Assembly (NCBI GenBank): GCA_947496705.1
Contig: CANMDW010000007.1
Span: forward strand, 1 to 64,000
Source: an uncultured Aquimarina sp.
GTDB taxonomy: Bacteria; Bacteroidota; Bacteroidia; Flavobacteriales; Flavobacteriaceae
Reading direction: 5' to 3'
DNA: 64,000 nt
In this document: piece after piece, positions 18,601-26,606 of the stretch
How the letters are laid out: each line of letters starts with the position of its first letter
Numbering within the stretch: the stretch's first letter is position 1
Notes under the pieces: model-generated
Databases searched by the model: none
The model's input: only the letters and a program-made list of their open reading frames with translations
What the model was told of the DNA's origin: nothing
Program-made: the position numbers and the translations under genes

Positions 18601-18686
18601 GTAATTATAAAAATTGCTGTACATACTTTAGAAAAAGTGTATTTCAACTTTTGTTTACCGATAAATTTTTCCATTTTTGAATACAT
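15684..18686 (-). CDS. TonB-dependent outer-membrane receptor with STN and peptidase-regulatory domains
   Basis: 1000 residues. A hydrophobic signal (about 18-38) precedes an STN domain (about 50-110), a carboxypeptidase-regulatory-like domain (about 133-212), a plug (about 235-345, with LISIRGLSPRFNAVQVNGQR) and a 22-strand-type barrel to the end (GSLGLRYEL). STN is the domain that contacts FecR for surface signalling. An ATG 12 bp downstream (18674) is an alternative start. It follows FecR by 63 bp and precedes the small secreted protein. The plug and the DGDAIGGTVNFNLK motif fit the large TonB class used for organic substrates; the ligand is unknown. Confidence 0.92.
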   Translation of the reverse strand: MYSKMEKFIGKQKLKYTFSKVCTAIFIITVLPFQKMVAETRIQPNILEAKISLEIQGESVEVLLKKIEERSNAVFVYSKSKIVLDQRISKKYTDKAIKAILADALPDTVTYEINDNKIILKKKEVLKNNTRVQEFGTISGTIKDTENNFLPYASVVVKEINKGTVSNINGKYTLELPAGNYTLIAQYIGYNDTEIPISVEGSSKTILDIVLRENIQELEATVVYGKLSRGQAKALNEQKNAPNVKTVVSFEQFSKYADRNAAEALQRMPGVSLSRDQGEGELISIRGLSPRFNAVQVNGQRVPSPDPDDDRAVGLDLLQADLMESIVVNKTLTPDMDGDAIGGTVNFNLKQAPDKPILNVSASGGFNQQQSEFEEYGKDLQAFSAVLGQRFFNDKLGIIAAGSYYRTNRGSLLNQFNYTDDSSTVIEEKRNNDYDVTRVRYGLMFSPDIRFDKNNRLKLVANYNIYDDDEIRRLVDYLVIDGEEERETRNRGEYQKHELYQIIGEHNFKGFDVSYTFGYTRAEEDMPFRTYWRFARDVDYSGFNNAQLTNLEVRSNPGGDTPLLLNRLRFDNNITEDENFESRVDVTIPLTLFGKESELAVGGKFRNKDRYRDQLRSQINVDEDVNPIAVQGGDFRFADVRADDPEVASLNLGAIDIDEDRGDGDDYEAEEDIQAGYIKITSQLSKKLSLVTGIRYERTSNKYKGIRIDDFDDVNEFAFENWLPSAQFKYDFTDKMLLRVAYSSGFTRPSFDALIPGPDIRDDEERRITRKNPELESSRVNNFDIIFEKYSKNLGVLSAGLFGKLINNQLLTQRSFEQIDGQQYRVTQDVNGENALALGVELAFTHKFLSDGIPFLQWFGVNANYTYAFTEQTVFSVNDTDEIATRTLPFRSPNHTANLGLFYDNPKIGLTFTISGVYRDAQLEDIGDNELNDIYFDEQFHLDISASQKLFNKLSMFLQLNNLTDQEEREVFGDPTEDFSRIHQTEGYGFWGSLGLRYEL

Positions 18687-18715
18687 TTTTGTTTAAAAAT
18701 TGATGATCGATTTTT

Positions 18716-18749
18716 AGCCGGAAGACACTACCAATATCTTCCGGTTTTT
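18716..18749 (+). terminator. Hairpin with T-run between fecR and the TonB receptor, plus orientation
   Basis: CCGGAAGA (18718-18725) pairs with TCTTCCGG (18737-18744), followed by TTTTTTTT on the plus strand. The flanking genes run on the minus strand, where the T-run lies on the wrong side. As a terminator it would work only on antisense transcription; on the mRNA it may be a stabilising or processing hairpin. Confidence 0.5.
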
Positions 18750-19736
18750 TTAACACCCGTTGCCGGATACTACAACTCTGTTTTTTTTCTGTATTTTATA
18801 TTTGCAATCCAAAGAACTACAAATCACTTTCAGCATATTGCTTAATGATTCTTTATGAAAAGTTCCTTTAATAAGGCAGGTATTTAATTTTTCATTCTGC
18901 ACTTCAAAAATTATGTCATATGCTTTTGAAATATATCTGAGTGCGTCCTCTAAAGGGATGTTGTCAAAAATAAATTTTTTATCTATCCAACCCATTTCAT
19001 TATCAATCGCCAAAATATGTTCTTTACTTACCTTTTTTGTTTTAACATCATAAGAAATCTTATCTCCTCTGGTTAACAACAGTATTTCATTTTCTTCTGA
19101 AGTCTGCACTGCAACTTTACCACTCACAACACTCACAAAGGAATTTTTCTCATTTCTGGAATCTATATTAAAACTGGTTCCTAAAACCTCTGTTGTAAAA
19201 TGCTCACTTTGCACCGAAAATGGCCTTTTTTCATCTCGTTTTACATCAAAAAATGCTTCTCCGCTAAGCTTTATTTGTCTTTTGTAGGTATTAGAAAAAT
19301 TGTAAGACAAAATAGAATTTTCATTTAACCATACAATGGTACTATCTGGTAAAACAAGTTGCAGTTTTTCCTGTTGTGCCGTCCTGAATTCTCTCCAGGC
19401 AGTGTCTTGTGTAAATTGCTGATTGACAAAATAATATCCCCAAAAGAGAATGGCAGCCATAGCTGCTATTTTTAATAGTACATTGATAGATCTGAAAGAA
19501 GGTTTTTTTAGCTTTTCTTCTTCCTCTATTTCTGAAAATAATTTTTGTCTGGCTATTTTGGTAGTAAAAGAATGAGGTTTTATATTCCCGGTTACATTCC
19601 ATTCTTTAACGATCTTATTGAACTTAACTTGATATGCGTCATCACTTTCTAGTAAAGAAAACAATGTATTGATATCACTTTCTGAAGCTTCATTTGATAA
19701 GTATTTAGTAATAAGTACCCAAAATTGATCTTCCAT
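18750..19736 (-). CDS. FecR-family anti-sigma factor
   Basis: 328 residues. A cytoplasmic sigma-binding region (about 1-85), one TM helix (about 92-108), a FecR domain (about 135-225) and a DUF4974-type C-terminal domain (about 255-325) that contacts the STN domain of the receptor. It is 95 bp downstream of the ECF sigma gene and 63 bp upstream of the receptor, the standard arrangement for cell-surface signalling. Confidence 0.9.
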   Translation of the reverse strand: MEDQFWVLITKYLSNEASESDINTLFSLLESDDAYQVKFNKIVKEWNVTGNIKPHSFTTKIARQKLFSEIEEEEKLKKPSFRSINVLLKIAAMAAILFWGYYFVNQQFTQDTAWREFRTAQQEKLQLVLPDSTIVWLNENSILSYNFSNTYKRQIKLSGEAFFDVKRDEKRPFSVQSEHFTTEVLGTSFNIDSRNEKNSFVSVVSGKVAVQTSEENEILLLTRGDKISYDVKTKKVSKEHILAIDNEMGWIDKKFIFDNIPLEDALRYISKAYDIIFEVQNEKLNTCLIKGTFHKESLSNMLKVICSSLDCKYKIQKKNRVVVSGNGC

Positions 19737-19831
19737 TATACTGTCTTAAGGGATATATTCTTTAAGACAACTTTTAATCACAGCAGCTACTATTCAAAAA
19801 AGTTAAAATAATGTTAAGTTTTTATATTTCC

Positions 19832-20365
19832 CTAGACGTTGTACATGTGATACTGTTCATGAAGAAATCTAACAGCTTTTACCATATGATTTTGTACCGT
19901 ATGTGGTGAGATATTTAAAATACTGGCAATCTCCTTATATTTAAGGCCATCTATTCTATTCAACATAAAGACGACACGTCGTTGTTCTGGCATGGTATCA
20001 ATAATTTTTTGTACCCGTAACAACTCTTCTTGATGAATGAGACGAGTTTCCTGATTACTTTCTATGATTGCAGGTTCTATTGTACGTTCTTCTTTCTTTC
20101 TATCGGCACTTTGCTTTTTAACAGCATTTAGCGTACTGTTTTTTACGCTGGTATATAGAAAGGCGCGAATATGGTGAATATTATTTTCTTTGCGTTTTTG
20201 CCATAGCTTCATAAACACGTCTGACACGATTTCTTCGGTAATTTCTTTAGGAATTGAAAATCGTAACGAAAAATTACACAACCGCTCATAATACTTATCA
20301 AACAATACCCCAAGCGCTTCCTTTGTGCCCTTTTTGATATCACGGTAAAGCTGATTGTCATCCAT
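19832..20365 (-). CDS. ECF RNA polymerase sigma factor (FecI-like)
   Basis: 177 residues with sigma region 2 (about 25-90; EEIVSDVFMKLWQKRK) and region 4 (about 125-172; KYKEIASILNISPHTVQNHM). Such factors are held by FecR and released when the TonB receptor senses its ligand. The gene is the first of the sigma, FecR, receptor, secreted-protein series. It should drive its own cluster. Confidence 0.92.
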   Translation of the reverse strand: MDDNQLYRDIKKGTKEALGVLFDKYYERLCNFSLRFSIPKEITEEIVSDVFMKLWQKRKENNIHHIRAFLYTSVKNSTLNAVKKQSADRKKEERTIEPAIIESNQETRLIHQEELLRVQKIIDTMPEQRRVVFMLNRIDGLKYKEIASILNISPHTVQNHMVKAVRFLHEQYHMYNV

Positions 20366-20735
20366 AAGAAATGAAGTATTCCCTTATAAATGTACAATAA
20401 TATTAGAATTCTTGTTTTTTGGCGACAGTAAATTGTTATGAATATATTAAGTTATCATTATTGTCTGGATAAAGAATCAAGACTGCTTCGCCTGTTTGAC
20501 ACCAGGCAGTTTACTAGAATCAGAGCCCTCTTATAGCGCTCTGTTTTATAAATTATTACATAAAACAAAAAATAATCGGCAATGTCTGGTTTATGACGAA
20601 GACGAAAACTTAAAAAGCAAGCTCTATTCTAAAAAATAGCTCTTCACACCAATACAAATCATCGTGCCTAATGAGTGTTTCTTAATTTTTCTGGGAGAGC
20701 ATGTTTAACATGTTCTGAATCCAAATGTTGATTTA
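20366..20735. other. Gene-free 370-bp stretch
   Basis: Between the sigma gene start and the TolC stop. It has a CAGAGC-N11-GCTCTG-type hairpin around 20521-20544 followed by TTTTATAA, which could end plus-strand transcription, and otherwise nothing I can support. Confidence 0.5.
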
Positions 20736-22139
20736 TCATAAATTCACAGGATTCACAGCCAGGCTATTAAATAACTTTGCTTTGGTAGCAAAAAATTTAT
20801 TTTCTACTTCAATTTCCTTTAATCTTGCATCGATAAGACTTCGCTCACGCGAGTTAATAAGAAATAAAGAGCTCTCGCCAAAGCTAAACTTACGTTCTTC
20901 TGCCGTTAATAAAGTATTATAATCCCGTACGATAGTGGCTATCAATTCATTTTGTTTTTCAAAAGACTCCAGCTCTATATAAATAGCCATGATTTTATTA
21001 CGTAGCTGAAGCTGTGTCGTTTCAAAATCAAATCTGGCATCTTGCACTTTGAACTTTGCTAATTTTAAATCTCCTCTTTCTTTCCTAAGAAAAAGCGGGA
21101 AACGAAAACTGACCCCTCCTTTATAATCGGCTGTATTGAAGGAGTTTCCGGCATCTGGTGTCTCTGTTAAAAAATTATACGCTACATCTATTTGAGGAAG
21201 GAGTTTATTAGCTTTTAGTTTTCTATCTACTTCGAGGCCCTCTATTTTATAATTTAGAGACCGTAGTTTGGGATGATCCTCTATAGTAAAGCTATCCAAT
21301 GGTCTTCCCTGGATCTCCAGGGTAACATCGATTGCATCGTTTACATTGATATCTGGGACTACATTGGGTTGTAACTCTACCGGAACATTATCGCTTAACC
21401 ACAGAAAATTAGAAAGTTCTAAGGAAGATTTCAATTGTTTTACTTTGGCTTGCTCAAGACTCAAGGCCCGGTTCTCGTAGGCAATTTTGGCCTCTACCGT
21501 ATCTATTGCCGCTATATCACCCGCTCTGGCATTTTGCTTGACTCCTTCAAAACGAATTTTGGCATTCTCCAGAAAGTTACGATAGATTTCTGCTTCTCTG
21601 TATGCTCGCAGCCAGTTAAAATAAGCCAAAGAGGCATCATACAAAATCTGGTTGACCAACAAATCGCGATCTGCTTTGGTTTGTTCTCTAAAAAACTTTG
21701 CTTTTCGAAGCGTTGCCATGCGGTCATTTATAAAAAGTCCACGCGCCAATGAAACAGAAACTCCTGCACTATACAATCCATCATCGGGTACGGTTCGCTC
21801 GGGATTAAGAAAAACTCCTTCGTTTTGTTCAAGATTGGCTTTTAACTCTATTCCGTACCATGTTGGTATTTTGAAAGTCGCATTGAGTAAATCATAATAT
21901 TCAAAGCCTTTAAATTCTTTACGGTCATAATCTACCTCTAACTTCGGATCAAAACCCCCACGTGCTCTCATCAAATTGGCCTGCCCGATATCAATATTAA
22001 GTTCTGCCTGTTTGGCGATAGGATGATATTTTTTTACATACCCCAGATACTCTTTAAAATCAAGGATAATGATATCCTTCTCTTGTGAAAAAATAGGAAT
22101 TACAAAAAACAGTATACTATACAGCAATATTTTTCTCAT
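20736..22139 (-). CDS. TolC-family outer-membrane efflux protein
   Basis: 467 residues with a signal peptide (about 1-18). Two repeats of long coiled-coil helices and short strands follow the TolC pattern; paired motifs such as KAKFFREQTKADRDLLVNQI and the repeat near RNKIMAIYIELESFE are visible. It forms the outer-membrane exit duct. It is the last of four genes: TetR, ABC, HlyD, TolC, and begins 2 bp after the HlyD stop codon. Confidence 0.85.
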   Translation of the reverse strand: MRKILLYSILFFVIPIFSQEKDIIILDFKEYLGYVKKYHPIAKQAELNIDIGQANLMRARGGFDPKLEVDYDRKEFKGFEYYDLLNATFKIPTWYGIELKANLEQNEGVFLNPERTVPDDGLYSAGVSVSLARGLFINDRMATLRKAKFFREQTKADRDLLVNQILYDASLAYFNWLRAYREAEIYRNFLENAKIRFEGVKQNARAGDIAAIDTVEAKIAYENRALSLEQAKVKQLKSSLELSNFLWLSDNVPVELQPNVVPDINVNDAIDVTLEIQGRPLDSFTIEDHPKLRSLNYKIEGLEVDRKLKANKLLPQIDVAYNFLTETPDAGNSFNTADYKGGVSFRFPLFLRKERGDLKLAKFKVQDARFDFETTQLQLRNKIMAIYIELESFEKQNELIATIVRDYNTLLTAEERKFSFGESSLFLINSRERSLIDARLKEIEVENKFFATKAKLFNSLAVNPVNL

Positions 22140-22141
22140 TT

Positions 22142-23491
22142 CTATTTCTTTTCAGCAGTTGCAGTTGATTGATTAGGTTGATAATAATTTGGTGGGAAGC
22201 CATTAAGTTGCCTCCATAATTCGAACCAGATGGGTACATCTTCCAATAGTGCCATGGTATTTGCCCCAGAGCCTACTTGTATCTCTGGCCATGGATGATC
22301 GTCTGGATCTGGTGCAATGAGTATCCTATATTTTCCGTTATTGCTTATAAAAGTCTCTATGGCTACCACTTTTCCACCGTAGGTTCCATACGACACATTG
22401 GGCCAGCCACTAAATACAATTACCGGCCAGCCATCAAACTGGATTCGTATTTTTTCTCCTTTATGAATCAATGGCAGATCCAGGGGTTTTACATAAGTTT
22501 CTACGGCCAAATCGATCTCTGAAGGCATAATATTTACCAATTGATCTCCTTCTTTAAAGGTTTCTCCTACCCCAGATCGTAATGCTTTGTTGATAAATCC
22601 ATTTTGTGGAGCTTTGATATAGTACATATCATTACGCATCTCATAATTGGTGTATTCATTTTCCAGTTTGGTTACCTGAGCTTCGGCATCAAACTGATTG
22701 GATTGAGCTGTAAACTTGTCACTCTGCGACTTGGAAACCTTATCGGTATATTCTGCCTGCACACGATTGATTTCTATCTGTGCATTGAGCACTTGATTTT
22801 TACTGGCAAGCAGTTTATTTTCCTGAGAGATTAGTTTGGCCTGTGTTTCCTGAAGTTTCAGGCGTTTTTCTTCTACATCGGTCAATGCTTTTAATCCTTC
22901 GCTTTCTAATTGCACTACCCGGTCATATTGGCGCTGCGCAATACTGATATTGGTTTTGGCAGCCTCGAGATCGATACTGTCACTTTGTACTTTAAGTTTT
23001 GACTGTAACAGCTTGTTTCTGGCCTGTTGCAGTTTTAAACTTCTTTCATTTACCAATGCACCCGCCTGGTTTTCCAAAGCTTTTACTTTTTCTTCATAGG
23101 ACGTAACCGCCATAGATTTTGCTTTAATCTGCTGCCCTGTACGTGCTACCAGATTAGGGTCAAAGTATTCATTTTTTACTTCGGAAATAAACAAGATTGT
23201 ATCCCCTTCTTTCACAAAATCCCCCTCTTGTACATACCATTTTTCTATTCTACCCGGGATTGGGGATTGAATAGTTTGTGGTCGCTGATCTGGCTTTAGC
23301 GTGGTTAAAAAACCACTTCCTGAAATAGTTTGAGTCCAGGGTAAGAACAATACGATAATCACCACTACTGTGAACACCTTCAAAAAACGATTAAAATATT
23401 TATAATGTCGTTTATGAAAGATCTTCTGTGTAGCTTTATACCCAGAGAGATCGACCTTAGTATTTAGTCTATTATGTGAGATATTTAACAT
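22142..23491 (-). CDS. HlyD-type membrane-fusion protein
   Basis: 449 residues. A cytoplasmic N-terminus, one TM helix (about 38-55), a lipoyl/beta-barrel part (about 70-115; GRIEKWYVQEGDFVKEGDT), a long coiled coil (about 120-290) and a second beta part. It bridges the ABC exporter and TolC in the periplasm. It sits 6 bp after the ABC gene and 2 bp before the TolC gene. Confidence 0.9.
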   Translation of the reverse strand: MLNISHNRLNTKVDLSGYKATQKIFHKRHYKYFNRFLKVFTVVVIIVLFLPWTQTISGSGFLTTLKPDQRPQTIQSPIPGRIEKWYVQEGDFVKEGDTILFISEVKNEYFDPNLVARTGQQIKAKSMAVTSYEEKVKALENQAGALVNERSLKLQQARNKLLQSKLKVQSDSIDLEAAKTNISIAQRQYDRVVQLESEGLKALTDVEEKRLKLQETQAKLISQENKLLASKNQVLNAQIEINRVQAEYTDKVSKSQSDKFTAQSNQFDAEAQVTKLENEYTNYEMRNDMYYIKAPQNGFINKALRSGVGETFKEGDQLVNIMPSEIDLAVETYVKPLDLPLIHKGEKIRIQFDGWPVIVFSGWPNVSYGTYGGKVVAIETFISNNGKYRILIAPDPDDHPWPEIQVGSGANTMALLEDVPIWFELWRQLNGFPPNYYQPNQSTATAEKK

Positions 23492-23497
23492 CTTCCC

Positions 23498-25165
23498 TTA
23501 TTTTTCACTTACTATTGTACCATTTTCGATATTGATAATTCTGCCGCATCGCTCAACCCATTGTAAATTTTGACTTACCACCACCAACGCCCATGGACTT
23601 GATTTTTCAGTTAAAAAATCCATGATACGCAAGGTTTCAGACTCGTCAAATTGATCTAAAGGATCCTTGAGAATTAAAAGTTTTGGTTTTTTGACTATAC
23701 TCCTTGCCAATACTATCTTTTTGGCAATCGTATATGATATTTGCTTTCCTTCGGGATAAATAACAGTTTGCAATCCTTTTGGTTGTTCTTTTACGAATTG
23801 TGTTAGCCCTGTTTTTTCTATAGCCCAATACACATCATCTTGAGGTACTGTAGTATCGCCAAAAGTTATGTTTTCCAGAAGGGTACCTTCAAAAGGAGAT
23901 TCTTCGGTGAGTGATTGTCCCAAATGTGATCTGTAATAGTTAAGGTGTATACCTCTTAAGTCTACATTATTGAGATAGATACTTCCATCACTAGGTTCGA
24001 TAAGACCAGCAATAAGACGCAATAACGTAGTTTTTCCTGATCCATTGGATCCTTGTATCAATATAGTACAATTCTGGGTAATGGTAAGCGACATATCGTT
24101 TACTATTTTTTTCTTACCATATGGTACGACATACGTTACATTGGCCAACTCTACCGTGTATCCCTCATCTTCTTTAAAAGGTTTTTCACCATCCTGGGGT
24201 TCCAGATCTTTATCTACCACCTGACCCAGTTTTTCCATAGAAGTTAATACATCATAAAAAGACTCGAGGCCAACTATAAGCTTTTCTACAGATCCTATAA
24301 CTAATACAATAATGATCTCTGCTGCTACAAACTGCCCGATGTTCATTTCCTGATTTAAAACAAGAATCCCCCCTATTAATAACAACCCGGCTGTTACCAA
24401 TACTTTGAACCCGATCATTTGAATAAACTGCAATACTAAAATCTTGAAATGACTTTCTCTGGCAGATAAGTACTCTGTAACCAAAGTGTCATTTTTATCG
24501 AGAGAGTGATTGGTGTTGCCAGAAAGTTTAAAACTAACTATAGTACGGGCAACCTCCTGGATCCAATGTGCTACTTTATATTTACTTTTTGACTCTTTTA
24601 AACTAGTCTCCAAACCTTTTTGAGCCGTATATTTAAATACAATATAGATTAGTAGTATGAGTAACAGACCATAAATAATGAAGAAGGGATGATAAAATGA
24701 AAGTAGCATTAGCCCAAATATGATTTGGATCAAAGCAGCAGGGAAATCTATTAATATTTTAGCCAGACCTTTCTGCGCAGTCAACGTATCAAAAAAACGG
24801 TTTGCCAACTCTGGCGGATAGTAGTTACGCAATTCGCTCATTTTAATTTTTGGGAAACGATACGAAAATTCAAAAGAAGCCCTGGTAAATATCTTTTGCT
24901 GTACATTTTCTATGATGCGAATTTGCATCAACTGCAAAACACCTACAAACGCTACTCCCAGGGTAACCAAAATCACCAGAACTATCCAGGAGGTACTAAT
25001 CTGCGCTCCCTGAATGAGGTTGATAATTGCCTGAATTCCCAAGGGTAATGACAAGTTTACCAATCCGGCAAAAATTGCATAGTAAAATGTTTGTAAAATA
25101 TCTCTTTTATCGAGTTTTAAAAGACCTATGAGCCGTTGCCATGCGGTCAATATATTTTTAGACAT
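23498..25165 (-). CDS. ABC exporter, permease fused to a degenerate ATPase domain
   Basis: 555 residues. Six TM helices (about 25-320) precede a nucleotide-binding domain (about 340-550). Walker A is intact (QGSNGSGKTT, about 371-380). The ABC signature LSGGQ is absent; the position reads GKQISYTIAKK (about 472-482). Walker B reads LLILKDPLD rather than LLLLDEPTS, so the catalytic Glu is replaced by Asp and the preceding Asp by Lys. The switch-loop His is Gln (VVSQNLQW). Binding of ATP is possible but hydrolysis looks impaired. No peptidase C39 domain is present. It abuts the TetR gene with no gap and leads into HlyD. Confidence 0.88.
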   Translation of the reverse strand: MSKNILTAWQRLIGLLKLDKRDILQTFYYAIFAGLVNLSLPLGIQAIINLIQGAQISTSWIVLVILVTLGVAFVGVLQLMQIRIIENVQQKIFTRASFEFSYRFPKIKMSELRNYYPPELANRFFDTLTAQKGLAKILIDFPAALIQIIFGLMLLSFYHPFFIIYGLLLILLIYIVFKYTAQKGLETSLKESKSKYKVAHWIQEVARTIVSFKLSGNTNHSLDKNDTLVTEYLSARESHFKILVLQFIQMIGFKVLVTAGLLLIGGILVLNQEMNIGQFVAAEIIIVLVIGSVEKLIVGLESFYDVLTSMEKLGQVVDKDLEPQDGEKPFKEDEGYTVELANVTYVVPYGKKKIVNDMSLTITQNCTILIQGSNGSGKTTLLRLIAGLIEPSDGSIYLNNVDLRGIHLNYYRSHLGQSLTEESPFEGTLLENITFGDTTVPQDDVYWAIEKTGLTQFVKEQPKGLQTVIYPEGKQISYTIAKKIVLARSIVKKPKLLILKDPLDQFDESETLRIMDFLTEKSSPWALVVVSQNLQWVERCGRIINIENGTIVSEK

Positions 25166-25843
25166 TTACTTTTTATTTAAAGAATTAAACACTAAGTCTG
25201 TAAAGTATTTAGTGGGAGTTACCGTTTCATTACAATTGGTCAATTGGGGGAAATGTTCTTTGAGAAAATGTTGATGTAATGCGCCTTCTATTATGGTACT
25301 GGAAAGACTAGAAGGGTATGAATATTTTGCATTGACCTCTTGAATCATTTCTTTAATCCTAACTACCAAACGCTTATAGATTGCAAAATATCCTTCTTTA
25401 TTCTCCTTATCTACCTCTTTGGTAAGGTATGACTTTGAGTATTCATTAACTACAATTTTATTTAGGATTATCTCATTGATATGAGAGAAAGAGAGGTCTT
25501 CTTTTACTGATCTGGTAATGATCTCTATTGCTTTTTTCAATTTTTTATCTGGATTAGCAATACTATTTGTAGAAAAAACCAACTGATACTCTAACCAGCC
25601 CCAATACCAGGAAGTTAAGTATAAAAGAAGCTTATGTTTATTCTCAAAATATCGGTAAATAGAGCTTTCATTAGAACCTATTTTTTCACCTAATTTTTTA
25701 AATGTAAAACTTTCAAAACCCATCTCATGAATCATGAGAATACTATGCTCTATAATTCTTTTGCCAAGGGCAGAAGACTCTGGATCCTTGATATAAATTT
25801 TATCATGAATCCTAACTTTTAAATCTTGAAGTAAATATTTCAT
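25166..25843 (-). CDS. TetR-family regulator heading the ABC exporter operon
   Basis: 225 residues. The HTH (about 45-68, FTFKKLGEKIGSNESSIYRY) is followed by a long helical ligand domain. The gene is first in the operon and its stop codon adjoins the ABC start with no gap, so the regulator and exporter are made together. A GTAAT-ACT-ATTAC palindrome (25872-25884) just upstream is a possible self-operator. Inducer unknown. Confidence 0.85.
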   Translation of the reverse strand: MKYLLQDLKVRIHDKIYIKDPESSALGKRIIEHSILMIHEMGFESFTFKKLGEKIGSNESSIYRYFENKHKLLLYLTSWYWGWLEYQLVFSTNSIANPDKKLKKAIEIITRSVKEDLSFSHINEIILNKIVVNEYSKSYLTKEVDKENKEGYFAIYKRLVVRIKEMIQEVNAKYSYPSSLSSTIIEGALHQHFLKEHFPQLTNCNETVTPTKYFTDLVFNSLNKK

Positions 25844-25871
25844 CTAAATAAATTTTATAACAAAAGTAAAA

Positions 25872-25884
25872 GTAATACTATTAC
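25872..25884. promoter_or_regulatory. Possible TetR operator GTAAT-ACT-ATTAC
   Basis: A perfect dyad 29 bp upstream of the TetR start codon, inside a wider TAAAAGT...ACTTTTA pair. The location suits autorepression of the TetR-ABC-HlyD-TolC operon. Evidence is positional only. Confidence 0.35.
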
Positions 25885-25960
25885 CTCATAATAGTTTAAC
25901 TTTTATTTAACCGTAAGCAGAGCTAACATATCTTTAAAAACGATAATTTTGTATTTAGTT

Positions 25961-26122
25961 AGTGTCTGGTCGGAAATAGGCAGTTTTTATAATTTGAATT
26001 ATTTTTGATGGGATTTTAATTTTCTTTTTTGATGCAGATGCCTTAGCATCAGGCAATAAAAAACAAATAAAAATAGCGCAAAAAGAAACAAATTGAATAG
26101 TGATATATTTCCGACCAGACAC
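25961..26122. mobile_element. Miniature inverted-repeat element, 162 bp, with 5-bp target duplication
   Basis: Left end AGTGTCTGGTCGGAAATA and right end TATTTCCGACCAGACAC are perfect inverted repeats (17-19 bp depending on the exact border). The pentamer TAGTT lies directly outside both ends (25956-25960 and 26123-26127). No coding capacity; the interior holds a TGATGC / GCATCA hairpin. A second, internally deleted copy lies at 29227-29249. A TA dinucleotide duplication with a GTGTC end is an alternative reading. Confidence 0.75.
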
Positions 26123-26158
26123 TAGTTCACCTTTTAGCAAAGAATAAACCAGTATATT

Positions 26159-26524
26159 ATGAAAAAAATCCTATTTTTTGCATTATTGTTATTTTTTAAC
26201 CTTCAAGGACAACAAAATGCAAGTACGACCCAAAAGACAATAGAAATCGGAGATATCTTGATTATTGGCAAGCCCTCGGCTCAACTGTATCAACACATTC
26301 GTTTTCCTAAAACAAACTTTATCATCAAAAAAGGAGGAATCCCAAATTACAAAGCCCTGGTGGGAGATCGTGTGATTGTTACCAAGGTTGATAAAAAACA
26401 GCAAGGATATTCTAGCATCTCTTTTAAACTCGAAAACGGAGATAAATTCTTTAACAGCATTACTGTTGTAAAAGCAAATTTTGAAAAAGCACTGGAAGAG
26501 AAAGAAATTCTTTTAGTAAAATAG
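26159..26524 (+). CDS. Small secreted protein of unknown function
   Basis: 121 residues with a signal peptide (about 1-17, LQGQQNAST). The rest (KTIEIGDILIIGKP, GDRVIVTKVDKKQQGYSSIS, FKLENGDKFF) is a small strand-rich domain that resembles a single OB or SH3-like barrel. No family is recognised. A strong hairpin terminator follows the stop codon. It stands alone between the MITE and the convergent metalloprotease. Confidence 0.7.
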   Translation: MKKILFFALLLFFNLQGQQNASTTQKTIEIGDILIIGKPSAQLYQHIRFPKTNFIIKKGGIPNYKALVGDRVIVTKVDKKQQGYSSISFKLENGDKFFNSITVVKANFEKALEEKEILLVK

Positions 26525-26545
26525 ATTCTGAAAAACACTAAAAAA

Positions 26546-26569
26546 ACCATCCCGGGTATGCGGGATGGT
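26546..26569. terminator. Bidirectional terminator
   Basis: ACCATCCCG (26546-26554) pairs perfectly with CGGGATGGT (26561-26569) around a 6-nt loop, with AAAAA on the left, so it serves mainly the minus-strand metalloprotease and also the convergent small gene. Confidence 0.75.
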
Positions 26570-26606
26570 TGTTATAAAAGTTCAAAGCTATATTTATTTA
26601 TATGTT

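Larger units (their letters stand above)
25844..26158. other. Gene-free 315-bp stretch
   Basis: Contains a possible tetR operator (GTAAT-ACT-ATTAC, 25872-25884) and a miniature inverted-repeat element (25961-26122). It also supplies the promoter of the small secreted protein at 26159. Confidence 0.6.
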
